From Hymenobacter sp. J193 (GTDB lineage: Bacteria; Bacteroidota; Bacteroidia; Cytophagales; Hymenobacteraceae): 64,000 nucleotides of DNA. The position numbers were made by a program, and so were the translations under genes. The stretch lies in contig NZ_JAJONE010000001.1 in assembly GCF_024700075.1 (NCBI RefSeq), positions 310,001 through 374,000 on the forward strand, given 5' to 3'. Under the pieces are notes generated by a model. That model searched no databases and had not been told where the DNA came from. It saw only the letters and a program-made list of their open reading frames with translations. The first letter of the stretch is position 1. Each line of letters starts with the position of its first letter. Of the stretch, positions 8,108-15,985 are shown one piece after another.

Positions 8108-9459
8108 GCGCCCGGCGCACAATTTGGGTGGGCACGGCCCTGCTGCTGAGCGCGGGTGCCTACGCGGGGCTGGCCTACGCCACTCCGCGCCCTCATACCG
8201 GCCAGCTGCTGGGGCTGCTGGCCGTGGCTTTTGCGGGGTATGCGGCCTTGCTCTGGGCGCGGGTGCCGCTGGGGCTGGGTTTGGCCGCGGCTCTGCTGCT
8301 GCGGCTACTCTGGCTGCCGGCTACCCCCACCCTCTCCGACGACTTCCACCGCTTCCGCTGGGACGGCCTGCTCACGGCCAACGGCTACAACCCTTTCCGC
8401 TTCCGCCCCGATGAGCTGGTGGCTCCCTCAACGGCAGCTTCCCTCCCACCAGCCCTGGCCGCGCAGCTGCGGCAGCTGTACCCACAGCTCAACTCCCCGC
8501 ACTACTACTCCGTGTACCCACCGGTTTGCCAAGGGGCCTTTGCCCTGGGTGCCAGGCTGTTTCCTGATTCAGAGCAAGGCTTTGTGCTGGTGCTGCGGCT
8601 GCTGGTGCTGGCGGCAGAAGCAGCTACCACGCTCCTGCTACTTTGGCTGCTGCGGCAGCTGCGCCTGCCCCGCACCCAGGCCCTATGGTACCTGCTGCAC
8701 CCGCTGGTAGTAGTCGAGCTGACCGGAAGCCTTCACTTTGAGGCGCTGGTCATCACCCTGTTACTGGGGGCCGGGGCCCTACTGCTGCGGGGCCGGTGGC
8801 AGGCGTCGGCGGGAATATTGGGAGTGGCGGTGGCTACCAAGCTGCTGCCGCTGGTGGCCCTGCCTTTGCTGGTGCGGCGGCTGGGCTGGCGGCGGGCTAT
8901 AGCCTACGGCGCCGTATGCGGCTTCACGGTGCTGGCGTTGTTCAGCCCGTTTCTCACGACTGAGCTGCTGCAGAACATCGGGCGCAGCCTCGGACTTTAC
9001 TTCCGCACCTTCGAGTTCAATGCCAGCTTCTACTACCTGGCTAGGGCCCTGGGCTACTGGTACTGGGGCTACAACAAGATTGCGCTGATTGGGCCGGCTT
9101 TGGCGGGGGCGGGGGCGCTGGGCATCCTGCTGCTGGCCTGGCGCGAAAAGCCCCCGCTAACCGGGGTTGCACTGCCCCGCACGCTGCTGCTGGTGCTTAC
9201 GCTGTATTACCTGCTGGCTACAGTGGTGCACCCCTGGTACCTGACTCCGCTGCTGGCCCTGAGCGTGTTCACCCGGCACCGGTTTGCGTTGGTATGGGGG
9301 GCACTGGTCACGCTCTCCTACGCCACCTACCAAACCAGCCGCTACACCGAAAACCCCTGGCTGCTCACGCTGGAATACACGGTAATGCTGGGGTTGCTGC
9401 TGCTGGAAAAACCCTGGCGGCCGTTTGTCGCTGCTCCTGATGGGCCGAGCCGATTGTAG
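8104..9459 (+). CDS. Polytopic GT-C glycosyltransferase (GT87/DUF2029-like)
   Basis: A 451-residue protein with about ten membrane helices. The first extracytoplasmic loop carries TPTLSDDFHRFRWDGLL, and NGYNPFRFRPDEL follows; this acidic loop is the usual catalytic region of GT-C enzymes that use polyprenyl-phosphate sugars. Resemblance is to mannosyltransferases of the GT87/DUF2029 type. It overlaps the upstream processive GT2 by four bases and would use a lipid-linked sugar such as the one predicted for the 5782 product. Substrate and product are inference. The stop codon lies inside the left arm of an inverted repeat that closes the transcription unit. Confidence 0.8.
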   Translation: MSARRTIWVGTALLLSAGAYAGLAYATPRPHTGQLLGLLAVAFAGYAALLWARVPLGLGLAAALLLRLLWLPATPTLSDDFHRFRWDGLLTANGYNPFRFRPDELVAPSTAASLPPALAAQLRQLYPQLNSPHYYSVYPPVCQGAFALGARLFPDSEQGFVLVLRLLVLAAEAATTLLLLWLLRQLRLPRTQALWYLLHPLVVVELTGSLHFEALVITLLLGAGALLLRGRWQASAGILGVAVATKLLPLVALPLLVRRLGWRRAIAYGAVCGFTVLALFSPFLTTELLQNIGRSLGLYFRTFEFNASFYYLARALGYWYWGYNKIALIGPALAGAGALGILLLAWREKPPLTGVALPRTLLLVLTLYYLLATVVHPWYLTPLLALSVFTRHRFALVWGALVTLSYATYQTSRYTENPWLLTLEYTVMLGLLLLEKPWRPFVAAPDGPSRL

Positions 9460-9559
9460 AGACGCATAAGTGTAGGCTAGTCGTTGAAACGAGGGGCAAC
9501 GGGCTTAGGGAAGTTGCCCTCATGGCGGGGCCGATGTGGTTCAAATAAGCCTCTCTACA
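9455..9559. terminator. Nested inverted repeat between convergent genes
   Basis: An outer pair (TGTAGAGA 9455-9462, TCTCTACA 9552-9559) encloses an inner hairpin. The inner arms are GAGGGGCAAC at 9491-9500 and GTTGCCCTC at 9513-9521, with one bulged G. It lies between two convergent genes, as expected for a bidirectional terminator, but lacks a T-run. Confidence 0.5.
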
Positions 9560-9581
9560 CCTGTTAAGCCAGGCTGCACTA

Positions 9582-10475
9582 CTAGTGCTGCCAGTAAGCG
9601 TAGCGGCGCACCTGCCGGAGAGTGAGGCTGCGGCCGTCCCAGGTGGTTTGGCGCAGCAGCACGTGGGGGTACCGGCGGGCAAACCAGTAGCGGTTTTGCT
9701 TGGTACTATCCAGCTGTACCTGCACCTGCCAGGCGGCTTCCGGGGTTTCGGTGGGGTCGGCGGGCGTTACCGTTACCTTAGCCTGATAGACTACCGGCGG
9801 GGCGGCTTTGCTGGTTTGCTGCAGCTCACACACGGGCACTGTGAAGGCGGGCTGCCGGGCAAAGCGCAGGCTGCGCAGCGTGTACGGCAGCCCATCCTCA
9901 AACAGCATAGCCCCGGGCAGGTGGCGCGTGCCGGCCCCCTGCCCGTCCCAGTAGGAGTTGTAGGTTTGCTGATACCCCGAAGCCTCGGCGGTGAGGGCCT
10001 TGAAGGTGGTGCCGCACCACTCCTGCGACGAAGTAGTGAGCTTGTGCAGCTGGGTAGGCTGCTCGCGCCGGAAAAACAGGGACGTAAGGAAGTGGTAAGG
10101 GTAGTTGTCGGTGGGGATGCGGCAGAACTGGTTCACCTTCATCACCGGAAACAGGTCGGGCCGCTGGTAGTCGTCGGTTTTGGAGTTGAACTCCCGGTTG
10201 AAGTCCTCCTTCACGGTGATGAGCGTGTACTCGAACTGCCGCGGCTTCTGGTAGATGGTGCGCTCGGCCGCGTAGGTAGCTACTTCGGCCAGGCCATCAT
10301 CCCACCACTTATTCTGCGCCCAGCCGGCGTCGAAATGCTGCGTTACCTGCGGGGGCAGCGCAGCCGCAGGTTGGCTGGTTTCAGGCTGCGGCGTGCAGGC
10401 AGCCGTGAGCCCCAGAACCCCGAGGCAGACAACCTGGCCAGTAAAACAACGCGAAAACAGGAAAGCATGCACCAT
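9582..10475 (-). CDS. Lipoprotein of unknown function, last gene of the arsenosugar-type operon
   Basis: A 297-residue protein with a signal peptide ending in the lipobox LGLTAAC (lipid-modified Cys27), so it should be anchored in the outer or inner membrane. The mature part has an early DAGWAQNKWWDDGLAE segment, a conserved-looking SSQEWCGTTF and a strand-rich C-terminal half. Related Bacteroidota proteins have carried misleading names; nothing here indicates an enzyme. It starts 12 bases after the DUF2064 glycosyltransferase gene and is the last member of the operon 12040-to-9582. Confidence 0.65.
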   Translation of the reverse strand: MVHAFLFSRCFTGQVVCLGVLGLTAACTPQPETSQPAAALPPQVTQHFDAGWAQNKWWDDGLAEVATYAAERTIYQKPRQFEYTLITVKEDFNREFNSKTDDYQRPDLFPVMKVNQFCRIPTDNYPYHFLTSLFFRREQPTQLHKLTTSSQEWCGTTFKALTAEASGYQQTYNSYWDGQGAGTRHLPGAMLFEDGLPYTLRSLRFARQPAFTVPVCELQQTSKAAPPVVYQAKVTVTPADPTETPEAAWQVQVQLDSTKQNRYWFARRYPHVLLRQTTWDGRSLTLRQVRRYAYWQH

Positions 10476-10487
10476 AGGGCGGAATTT

Positions 10488-11096
10488 TCAGGCCAACGGA
10501 TTTTTCCAATGGGCCAGGTCGGCGGCGGTGTCCACGTCGTGCAGCTCCGGCAGCAGGTGTACGCGCAGCCCGAGCCCAGCGGCGTCGCGCAGGGTTTCGG
10601 CCCGCACGGTGGCGCTACTCCAGGGCTTGTTGGCAAACAGTTCGGGGTACAGCTTGGTCAGGCCCAAGAGGTAGTAGCCGCCATCAGCTGCCGGGCCCAG
10701 CACCACGTCGTGGGTGCGCAGGGCATCCAGCGCCGTCTGCAAATGCGCAGTAGTGAGACCGGGGCAGTCGGTGCCGATGATGAGCACGCGTCCGGCCCCC
10801 TGGGCAAAGGCGTGAGCGAAAGCCGCGTGCATGCGGGCGCCCAGGTCGCCGGGCGGCTGTAGCTGCCGTTCGTAGCCGGTCCAACTCTCAGTCAGGTCGG
10901 CGGCGGGGCCGGGAGCGGCCAGCCACACGGTTTTGGTTACCGGCAGCGGGGCGGCTACGGCCCGGGTGTGGGTCAGCAGCTCCCGGTACACGGCCAGGGC
11001 CGCCGCCGGGCCGATGTCGGCGGCCAGGCGCGTTTTTACTTTGCCCAGCTCGGGGTAGCGCGCAAATACCAGCAGGTGGCCCGGTACGCTACTCAT
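10488..11096 (-). CDS. TIGR04282/DUF2064 family glycosyltransferase (arsenosugar-associated)
   Basis: The ATG at 11096 gives 202 residues and the family-typical opening LLVFARYPELGKVKTRLA; longer upstream extensions look artificial. A compact GT-A-like nucleotidyl/glycosyl transferase fold is shown by VLIIGTDCPGLTTAHL and LGPAADGGYYLLGL. The family is repeatedly found with ArsS-type radical SAM proteins and is named for arsenosugar biosynthesis, although its reaction is not firmly shown. The start overlaps the end of the rhodanese gene by 8 bases, so the two are translationally coupled. Confidence 0.85.
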   Translation of the reverse strand: MSSVPGHLLVFARYPELGKVKTRLAADIGPAAALAVYRELLTHTRAVAAPLPVTKTVWLAAPGPAADLTESWTGYERQLQPPGDLGARMHAAFAHAFAQGAGRVLIIGTDCPGLTTAHLQTALDALRTHDVVLGPAADGGYYLLGLTKLYPELFANKPWSSATVRAETLRDAAGLGLRVHLLPELHDVDTAADLAHWKNPLA

Positions 11097-11676
11097 ACGT
11101 GGGTATCCCGCGCTTAAGCCAGGGCCGCCACACCACCGAGTACGGATGTACGTGGTCGGTGGGTCCCTGGGCATTTACCACGCCGTGCCCGTCGTTCACC
11201 CACTGAAACAAGCCGCCGTAGAGGTTGCGCACGTCCCGGAAGCCCTGCTCCCGCAGCCACGCGCCTACCTGCTCGCTCCGCGCGCCCACCGAGCAGTAGA
11301 CCACTACCGGCCGGGTGCGGGGCACGGCGCTCAGGTCGGTTTTCCGGAAGGTGTTGAACTCCACGAACCGGGCCCCGGGCAAGTGGCTTACGCGGTATTC
11401 GGCGCTTCCGCGCGTATCGAGCAGCAGCACGCCCTCAGGCTTGGTCTGAAGCAGGCTGGCTAGCTCCCCCGACTGAATGTAGGGCACCGTGGGCTTGAAC
11501 AGCAGCCGGAGCATGTGGTCGTAGGCCGACATAGAAGGGGAAGAACCGGGCGCTGACTGTCCGCAGGCGGTGAGTGAGCTGGCCAGCCCCACAAGCAGCG
11601 CTGCTGCCCACCGCCTGGACTGCCGGGCGCCGGGCAGTAGCCGGGTAGAATTGAAAAACACGTCAGACAACGACAT
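11089..11676 (-). CDS. Rhodanese-domain lipoprotein
   Basis: The start ATG 11676 gives 195 residues. An N-terminal basic stretch and hydrophobic core end in the lipobox SSLTAC, so this is probably a lipoprotein facing the periplasm. The rhodanese domain covers about residues 75-170, with VLLLDTRGSAEY and an intact active-site loop VVYCSVGARSE whose Cys would carry a persulfide or bind a thiophilic group. It stands between a CMD/AhpD-like protein and a DUF2064 glycosyltransferase, a neighbourhood typical of arsenosugar loci. Export of the rhodanese from the cytosolic pathway is notable. Confidence 0.83.
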   Translation of the reverse strand: MSLSDVFFNSTRLLPGARQSRRWAAALLVGLASSLTACGQSAPGSSPSMSAYDHMLRLLFKPTVPYIQSGELASLLQTKPEGVLLLDTRGSAEYRVSHLPGARFVEFNTFRKTDLSAVPRTRPVVVYCSVGARSEQVGAWLREQGFRDVRNLYGGLFQWVNDGHGVVNAQGPTDHVHPYSVVWRPWLKRGIPTYE

Positions 11677-11707
11677 CAGCAATGGCCAGGGCTTGCGCCA
11701 CCCGCAT

Positions 11708-12040
11708 TTACATCGACAGCTCTTTGGCTTTGTTCATCATCTGCACGCCGTGTACCAGCACCGCCCCGCCCTTGATGGCGGCGGCCACGTGCACGGCTTC
11801 CATCATCTGGGCTTCGTCGGCGCCTTTTTGCAGGGAGTCGGTGGTGTAGGCATCAATGCAGTACGGGCACTGCACGGCGTGGGCTACGGCCAGGGCAATC
11901 AGGGCTTTTTCGCGCTCCGAGAGGGCGCCTTCCTTGAATACCTCGCCGTAGTAGCTGAAGAACTTGTTGCCCATTTCGGCCTGCCACTCCGTGATGTTGC
12001 CAAATTTGGCCAGGTCAGCGGGATTGTAGTACGTGCTCAT
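11708..12040 (-). CDS. CMD/AhpD-like peroxidase-family protein, arsenosugar-associated
   Basis: A 110-residue all-helical carboxymuconolactone-decarboxylase-type protein with the AhpD-like redox motif CPYC in HAVQCPYCIDAYTTD. The N-terminal WQAEMGNKFFSYYGEVFKEG and the C-terminal KGGAVLVHGVQMM are typical of the small subgroup annotated as arsenosugar-biosynthesis-associated peroxidase-like. It is the first gene of a four-gene minus-strand operon with a rhodanese, a DUF2064 glycosyltransferase and a lipoprotein. The actual substrate is not established. Its upstream region holds a GGTGACA tandem repeat instead of a recognisable promoter box. Confidence 0.85.
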   Translation of the reverse strand: MSTYYNPADLAKFGNITEWQAEMGNKFFSYYGEVFKEGALSEREKALIALAVAHAVQCPYCIDAYTTDSLQKGADEAQMMEAVHVAAAIKGGAVLVHGVQMMNKAKELSM

Positions 12041-12067
12041 AGGAAAGAAAGTGGTGAAAGGTGAAAA

Positions 12068-12155
12068 GGTGACAGGTGACAGGTGACAGGTGACAGGTGA
12101 CAGGTAAATTAGGTACTGAGGCCACAGGAAAACATGTTACGTGTTACCTGTCACC
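12068..12155. repeat. GGTGACA heptamer tandem repeat with inverted copy
   Basis: Five perfect tandem copies of GGTGACA cover 12068-12102. The last copy plus its flank (GGTGACAGGTAA, 12096-12107) is repeated as a perfect inverted copy at 12144-12155. It lies upstream of the CMD gene and just downstream of the H-NOX gene. Confidence 0.9.
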
Positions 12156-12158
12156 CCA

Positions 12159-12701
12159 TTACCTTTTACGGCGCACCCGGATGCGGACTTCTTCGCCGTC
12201 TTCGCTGGTGGTGGGCGTTACCTCAATCTGGTCGGCTTCGTCGTAGTACCTGGCCAGGCCCCGCACGATGCCCACCGCCAAAGCCCCCATGCGCCGCTTC
12301 GATACGTAGTCGATGACCAGCTCGTGGGAAGATATGCGGGTGACATTGAGCACGGGTGGCGCATTCTCGGTGTGCTCACGCCGCACCTGCGCGTGCATGG
12401 TGGCCTCCGTGTGCTCAATCATATCCAGCGTCGTCCACTCCGGTTGAAGCAGCTTCTGGTACATGTACATCAGGTCGGGCACGAGGTACTCCCCAAACTT
12501 CTCTTGCAGCTCATTGGCCTGCAGCCCGGTCATTTCCGCTGCTTTGCCCACCAGCGCATACATCTGCTCATCGGGGTACACGCTTTTGTGGTCGAAGTCG
12601 CCGGACGTGAGCCCCGACGCTTCCAGCAGACGCAGCCAGGTGCTGTGGTCGTACTGGGTCTGGACGTAGCGCTTAAGCAGGGTGAAAATGGTTCCGTGCA
12701 C
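12159..12701 (-). CDS. Stand-alone H-NOX (heme NO/O2-binding) sensor protein
   Basis: With the GTG start at 12701 the product is 180 residues and opens VHGTIFTLLKRYV, the normal H-NOX N terminus; a longer start at 12755 adds an atypical tail. The heme-anchoring signature YxSxR is present as YVSKR at residues 132-136. Counting back from the conserved PP, the proximal histidine is His103 (TMHAQV), matching His102 of the Thermoanaerobacter protein. Members bind NO, and some bind O2, at a ferrous heme and signal through a partner kinase or cyclase. Neither is adjacent, so the partner is unknown. A heme-pocket O2-stabilising Tyr cannot be judged from sequence alone. Confidence 0.85.
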   Translation of the reverse strand: MHGTIFTLLKRYVQTQYDHSTWLRLLEASGLTSGDFDHKSVYPDEQMYALVGKAAEMTGLQANELQEKFGEYLVPDLMYMYQKLLQPEWTTLDMIEHTEATMHAQVRREHTENAPPVLNVTRISSHELVIDYVSKRRMGALAVGIVRGLARYYDEADQIEVTPTTSEDGEEVRIRVRRKR

Positions 12702-12772
12702 GGTGGGGAGAGAAGAATAGGACGCACAATAACGGCACCGCCGCCCTGTTTGCAAGCCCGATGGCCAAGTAA

Positions 12773-12812
12773 AAAAGAGAGCGGGCCCCAGGTAAGTGGT
12801 CCGCTCTCTTTT
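12773..12812 (-). terminator. Intrinsic terminator of the sigma/anti-sigma operon
   Basis: AAAAGAGAGCGG at 12773-12784 and CCGCTCTCTTTT at 12801-12812 form a perfect 12-bp stem. On the minus strand it is followed by a T-run. It lies 19 bases beyond the anti-sigma stop codon. Confidence 0.85.
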
Positions 12813-12830
12813 CTTAACTGCTTGGCAAGC

Positions 12831-13706
12831 CTAGATGTTGCCTATCACCGTCAGGGTGCTTAAGGTGGGCGTGGGGCTGCCACCTTCATTTTCCACCGTC
12901 AGGGCAAATGCCTGGGCACTGGCAATGTCCTTCATCTGCTGCAGGGTGTCGCCGGCGGTGGCGGCGGCCGTCAGAATCCCGGCATCCACAGGCTGGCCTT
13001 TGTCCATAGCCCAGAGCTGGTACTGCTTGCCTTTGGGCAAGGCGGGCAGGTGGCGCACATCAACGTACACGGCGCGGGTGGCGGCATTATAGTACACGCG
13101 GGCCAGGGCGTCGGGGGCTTTGGGTGTGCCTTTCAGGTCCACGGTCCGGAACTGCTCACTGCGTAGGATTTCCAGCTGACGGGTGCGCTCATCCCGCTCT
13201 TTCAGGGCAGCCTGCTCGGTGGCGGCGTAGCGCGTCTGCTCGGTCTGGGCTACCTGCAGGTTGGTTTCGGTTTCCTTCAGCCGGTTGTACAGCAGATAGT
13301 TGCCGAGGGCGCTGAGCGTGAGTAACGCCACAGCTGCCGCTACAAGCCAGCCAAACTTCCGGCCCGACGACGGGGCCGAATCGATAGAGCGCACCACGGC
13401 TTCCGGCGCGACGGGCGGCGCGGGCGCTGAGGCTACCATACGTGGAGCGGCGAGCGGGCCGTTGCCTTCCGAGGCGCGCACGGCCTGCTGCCAGCCGGCT
13501 AGTACCCGTTCGCGCATACCGGCGGGCGGGGTAGCGGCGTGGGCTGCGGCGTAGGCGTCAAGATCCTGCTGGATGCGCGAAATTTCCGCCTGCACGGCGG
13601 GAAACTCGTTGGCCAGTTGTTCAACTTCCTGTTGTTCCCGAACCGTAAGCGTACCGAGTACGTACTGCTCCAACATGCCGGATTCGATGTATTGCTGAAT
13701 GTCCAC
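12831..13706 (-). CDS. Transmembrane anti-sigma factor, RskA family
   Basis: A 291-residue protein. Residues 1-75 form the cytosolic sigma-binding anti-sigma domain (MDIQQYIESGMLEQYVLGTL). A Pro/Ala linker precedes one membrane helix at about 118-140, then a short coiled coil (141-186) and an RskA-type extracytoplasmic domain with KQYQLWAMDKGQPVDAG. It should hold the partner sigma factor at the inner membrane until a periplasmic signal triggers regulated proteolysis. The start lies four bases after the sigma gene stop, so synthesis of the pair is coupled. Confidence 0.9.
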   Translation of the reverse strand: MDIQQYIESGMLEQYVLGTLTVREQQEVEQLANEFPAVQAEISRIQQDLDAYAAAHAATPPAGMRERVLAGWQQAVRASEGNGPLAAPRMVASAPAPPVAPEAVVRSIDSAPSSGRKFGWLVAAAVALLTLSALGNYLLYNRLKETETNLQVAQTEQTRYAATEQAALKERDERTRQLEILRSEQFRTVDLKGTPKAPDALARVYYNAATRAVYVDVRHLPALPKGKQYQLWAMDKGQPVDAGILTAAATAGDTLQQMKDIASAQAFALTVENEGGSPTPTLSTLTVIGNI

Positions 13707-13710
13707 GGCC

Positions 13711-14265
13711 TTATCGAATCAGTTTTGCGAGTACTTTGATGGCCGCCCGGGCCCGCGTCTTCACGGTGCCGAGCGGTAATTCGAGTTCTTCTGCCACTTC
13801 GCTTTGCGTATAGCCGCCGAAATACAGCAGGTCGATGATCTGCTTTTGCTCCGGATTAAGTTGACGCGTCACTTCCTCCAGCCCGATATGCTCGGGCTTG
13901 AATGATGACGGAGCGGCCTGCCATTGCGCCGCGCTGTCTTCCAGCGGTTGTGTGCGAGTACCTACGCGGTACTGGCGGGAGCGGATTTTGTCGATGGCCA
14001 GATTCCGGCAAATATTCAGCACCCAGGTAAACAGGCGGCCTTTGCTGGTATCGTAGCTCAGAAAGGAGTGCCAGATTTTCACCAGGCTTTCCTGCAGCAC
14101 GTCCTCGGCCACTTCCTCCTTCTTCACAATGCGGGCAATGACGCCGTAGAGGGCCGTGCCGTACTTGTCGTAGAAGATAGTCATGGCTGCTTCGTCGCGG
14201 GCCCTCAGGCGCGCCACCAGCTGTTCTTCGGTTATGGCATCTACCCCGGAAGTTTTTGATGTCAC
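13711..14265 (-). CDS. ECF-type RNA polymerase sigma factor (SigK/RpoE-like)
   Basis: A 184-residue ECF sigma factor from a GTG start at 14265. Region 2 is shown by FYDKYGTALYGVIARI, DVLQESLVKIWHSF and LNICRNLAIDKIRS; region 4 by YTQSEVAEELELPLGTVKTR, which reads the -35 element. Pairing with an RskA-type anti-sigma factor immediately downstream makes this a membrane-signalled stress regulator. A TAnnTTTG box (14318-14325) and a leader hairpin (14290-14315) precede it. Its regulon cannot be read from this window. Confidence 0.93.
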   Translation of the reverse strand: MTSKTSGVDAITEEQLVARLRARDEAAMTIFYDKYGTALYGVIARIVKKEEVAEDVLQESLVKIWHSFLSYDTSKGRLFTWVLNICRNLAIDKIRSRQYRVGTRTQPLEDSAAQWQAAPSSFKPEHIGLEEVTRQLNPEQKQIIDLLYFGGYTQSEVAEELELPLGTVKTRARAAIKVLAKLIR

Positions 14266-14289
14266 GAAGCTGAAAGTTGAAGTGACGAA

Positions 14290-14315
14290 CCAGACGCCGA
14301 GTTTCGGTCGTCTGG
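14290..14315 (-). other. Leader hairpin upstream of the ECF sigma gene
   Basis: CCAGACG at 14290-14296 pairs with CGTCTGG at 14309-14315 around a short, partly paired loop. It sits between the predicted -7 box and the sigma start codon, so it would lie at the 5' end of the mRNA. Confidence 0.5.
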
Positions 14316-14317
14316 CT

Positions 14318-14325
14318 CAAAAGTA
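14318..14325 (-). promoter_or_regulatory. Bacteroidota -7 promoter box (TACTTTTG) for the sigma operon
   Basis: The minus strand reads TACTTTTG, an exact TAnnTTTG match, 53 bases upstream of the GTG start at 14265. No good -33 element is seen. Confidence 0.5.
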
Positions 14326-14482
14326 GGATTTCCTGCTGGTTTACCAGCTATTTTCCACTGGCAACAAAACCGCGGCTACAAGTCCGGCGTTGTGGATACG
14401 CAGTCTTAACCAGCCAAGCGCCCTTTTGTCACTGACAGGCACCGCAGTAAGGCTGTGCAACCTAAACAGTTTCCGCGTCCCA

Positions 14483-15880
14483 ATGGCTATCGAATCCTAC
14501 AACCCTTATACCGGCCGGGTGTTGCGCCGCTTTCGCGCCTTCAGCTGGTCGAAGACCGAGCGTATTCTGGAGCAGGCCTACCGGGCCGCGGCCGAATGGC
14601 GCACCACGTCCTTTGCCCACCGCGCCCGCCTGATGCAGCGGGCCGCCGCGCTGCTGCGCGAACGGCAGGACGAGCTGGCTCGCATCATGGCCCTGGAAAT
14701 GGGCAAACCCGTGGCCGATGGGCGCGCTGAGGTGCAGAAGTGCGCCCTCACCTGCGAGTACTACGCCCAACACGCCGAGGCCTTCTTGGCCGACGAGGAA
14801 ATCAAGACGGAAGCGCGCCGCAGCTTTATTGCGCACGAGCCCCTGGGCGTGGTGCTGGCTATTATGCCCTGGAATTTTCCCTTCTGGCAAGTGGTGCGCT
14901 TTGCCGCCCCCGCCCTCATGGCCGGCAACGTGGGCCTGCTCAAGCACGCTTCCAACGTGCCGCAGTGCGCCCTGGCGCTGGAAAAGATTTTTCACGACGC
15001 CGGCTTTCCGCCCGCTACGTTCCGCACTCTGCTCATTGGCTCCGACTTAGTTGGCCGGCTGATTGAGGACGACCGGGTGCGCGCTGTGACGCTTACCGGC
15101 TCGGAGCCAGCCGGTGCCGAAGTGGCCGCCACCGCCGGCCGTCAGATCAAAAAAACCGTGCTGGAGCTGGGCGGCTCCGATGCCTTTATCGTGCTGGCGG
15201 ATGCCGACTTGGAACTGGCTGCCCAAACCGCCGCCCAGGCTCGCATGATCAACGCCGGGCAGAGCTGCATTGCGGCCAAGCGCTTTATCGTGGAGAAGCC
15301 GGTGGTAAAGGAGTTTATTTCGAAGATGAAGACCCACCTGCTGGCTTTGCGCACCGGCGACCCGCTCCTGGAATCCACCCAGTACGGCCCCCTGGCCCGC
15401 CCCGATCTGGCCGATGAGCTTACCCAGCAGGTAGAAGACTCCGTGCGGCAGGGCGCCAAAGTGGAGCTGTACGGGGGCCAGAGCCAGCCCGGCACGGCCC
15501 TTTTCCGCCCCATCATTCTATCCAACATCAAGCCCGGCCAGCGGGCCTATTCGGAGGAGCTGTTCGGCCCGGTAGCCCTTATTCTGGAAGCCCGTGACGC
15601 CGACGATGCCATCCGCCTCGCCAACGACTCCCGCTTTGGCCTGGGCGCCTCCATCTGGACAAAGGATGCGCAGCACGGTCAAGAGCTGGCCCGCCGGGTT
15701 GAAGCGGGCGCGGTATTCGTGAACAGCATGGTGAAATCCTCACCTGAAATGCCGTTTGGGGGCGTGAAGAAGTCGGGTTATGGCCGGGAGCTTTCCCACC
15801 TGGGCATCCGGGAGTTTGTCAACCAAAAGTCCGTCTGGGTAAGTGGCGAGGCGTCGGGAAAGCAGAAAAAGGTGGAGTAG
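14483..15880 (+). CDS. NAD(P)-dependent aldehyde dehydrogenase, succinate-semialdehyde dehydrogenase-like
   Basis: The ATG at 14483 gives 465 residues with the normal N terminus MAIESYNPYTGRVLRRF. Catalytic residues are Asn131 (MPWNFPFW), Glu228 (LELGGSDAF) and Cys262 (GQSCIAAKRF). The short form, which begins IESYNPxTG and has EEIKTEARRSFIAHEPLG, matches the bacterial succinate-semialdehyde/gamma-aminobutyraldehyde type (Sad/GabD1-like). It oxidises succinate semialdehyde to succinate in the cytoplasm. No GABA aminotransferase is nearby, so the physiological aldehyde is uncertain. The gene is followed by a terminator-like hairpin. Confidence 0.87.
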   Translation: MAIESYNPYTGRVLRRFRAFSWSKTERILEQAYRAAAEWRTTSFAHRARLMQRAAALLRERQDELARIMALEMGKPVADGRAEVQKCALTCEYYAQHAEAFLADEEIKTEARRSFIAHEPLGVVLAIMPWNFPFWQVVRFAAPALMAGNVGLLKHASNVPQCALALEKIFHDAGFPPATFRTLLIGSDLVGRLIEDDRVRAVTLTGSEPAGAEVAATAGRQIKKTVLELGGSDAFIVLADADLELAAQTAAQARMINAGQSCIAAKRFIVEKPVVKEFISKMKTHLLALRTGDPLLESTQYGPLARPDLADELTQQVEDSVRQGAKVELYGGQSQPGTALFRPIILSNIKPGQRAYSEELFGPVALILEARDADDAIRLANDSRFGLGASIWTKDAQHGQELARRVEAGAVFVNSMVKSSPEMPFGGVKKSGYGRELSHLGIREFVNQKSVWVSGEASGKQKKVE

Positions 15881-15898
15881 AGCTTAGAATCGTATGCG

Positions 15899-15926
15899 AA
15901 AAGCCCCCAACAGTTGCGGGTCTTTT
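15899..15926. terminator. Terminator-like hairpin between convergent genes
   Basis: AAAAG-CCC and GGG-CTTTT arms pair with one mismatch around a 7-9 base loop, and T-rich sequence follows on both strands. It could terminate the aldehyde dehydrogenase gene and the convergent ydcF-like gene. Confidence 0.55.
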
Positions 15927-15985
15927 CTTTATTTATCATTTCTCTTTTTCCGAATATCAAAGGCCTAATTACCAGTCACTAACCC

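Noticed and set aside
9585..10862. Plus-strand frame opposite the lipoprotein and DUF2064 genes
   Set aside because: It spans two well-supported minus-strand genes and has no recognisable domain.
12068..12155. GGTGACA repeats considered as a CRISPR or phage att site
   Set aside because: Units are 7 bases, contiguous and without spacers, and there are no cas or integrase genes.
12159..12755. Longer H-NOX start at 12755
   Set aside because: It adds 18 residues not seen in the family; GTG 12701 gives the canonical start.
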